Below, piece after piece: positions 63,949-64,000 of a stretch of DNA of 64,000 nucleotides. The DNA lies in the NCBI GenBank assembly GCA_021018815.1, contig JAITYX010000003.1:434001-498000 (forward strand). Direction: 5' to 3'. The position numbers and the translations under genes are program-made. Every line of letters starts with the position of its first letter. Positions within the stretch are counted from its first letter, which is position 1. Under the pieces are notes generated by a model. It made no database searches. It saw only the letters and a list, made by a program, of their open reading frames with translations, and was not told the DNA's origin. This stretch comes from Talinum fruticosum (Eukaryota > Streptophyta > Magnoliopsida > Caryophyllales > Talinaceae).

Positions 63949-64000
63949 CTCTAACTCTAGGCTTAACAGTTGTTTCCACCACAACTTTCAATCACCACCA
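63949..64000 (+). mobile_element. Copia-3 LTR, right part (runs off the window)
   Basis: The TSD copy CTCTA is followed by ACTCTAGGCTTAACAGTTG and TTTCCACC, parallel to the GCTAAGCTTAACGGTGG and TTTCCACC block of the copia-2 LTR near 53800-53830. This continues the LTR cut at 53086. Confidence 0.65.

Noticed and set aside
1..64000. tRNA, rRNA, CRISPR array, bacterial operon or plasmid features
   Set aside because: None seen. Direct repeats are LTRs, transposon subterminal units or microsatellite, and the tRNA-like matches are retrotransposon primer sites.

Overview
The window is plant nuclear DNA made almost entirely of nested transposable elements. Evidence is Ty1/copia elements with an extra 3' ORF (Sirevirus/Maximus type), Ty3/gypsy elements of the Tat, Tekay/Del and Athila types, and En/Spm (CACTA) DNA transposons with a ULP1-type protease. 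No intact single-copy host gene, rRNA, tRNA or CRISPR array was recognised. The only host-like protein is a decayed plant mobile domain (PMD) ORF carried antisense inside the Tat element. The repeat load suggests a flowering plant with a large genome; the species cannot be read from the sequence.

Layout. 1-521: end of a gypsy-type LTR. 522-8717: 3' half of a decayed Tat element (RNase H, archaeal-type RNase H, integrase, then a long 3' region with antisense PMD remnants), followed by its 3' LTR (from 8718), which is split by copia-1. 8860-19086: copia-1, minus strand, TSD AAACA. 19087 to about 20385: rest of the Tat LTR with a TATA box. About 20640-27212: 5' LTR of a Tekay-like element (G0), split by a CACTA element (21242-26351). 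27213-28948: G0 internal region, gag and protease only. 28949 to about 29640: truncated G0 3' LTR. About 29640-30739 and 51841-52422: two parts of a second CACTA element, separated by a 21-kb compound gypsy element (family H, 30740-51840). 52423-53086 and 63949-64000: LTR of copia-3, split by copia-2 (53087-63948, plus strand, TSD CTCTA).

Family H is the most unusual structure. It reads LTR, 331-bp noncoding internal segment, LTR, 331-bp internal segment, LTR. The outer flanks TTCAC and TTCAG look like one target-site duplication. It has been invaded by two solo LTRs of family G (33229-35966 with TSD TAACC, 36847-39615 with TSD AATAG) and by an Athila-like minus-strand element (41288 to about 46745).

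How the parts work together: copia-1 and copia-2 have the order LTR, Met-tRNA-type primer site, gag, protease, integrase, RT, RNase H, env-like ORF, polypurine tract, LTR. In both, the extra ORF is preceded by its own TATA box and a TC-rich leader and starts ATGCCTAAA. Nearly all coding regions carry frameshifts or stops, so no element looks autonomous. Families G and H share two small hairpins just before the LTR 3' end whose stems vary in a compensating way, which points to a selected RNA structure.
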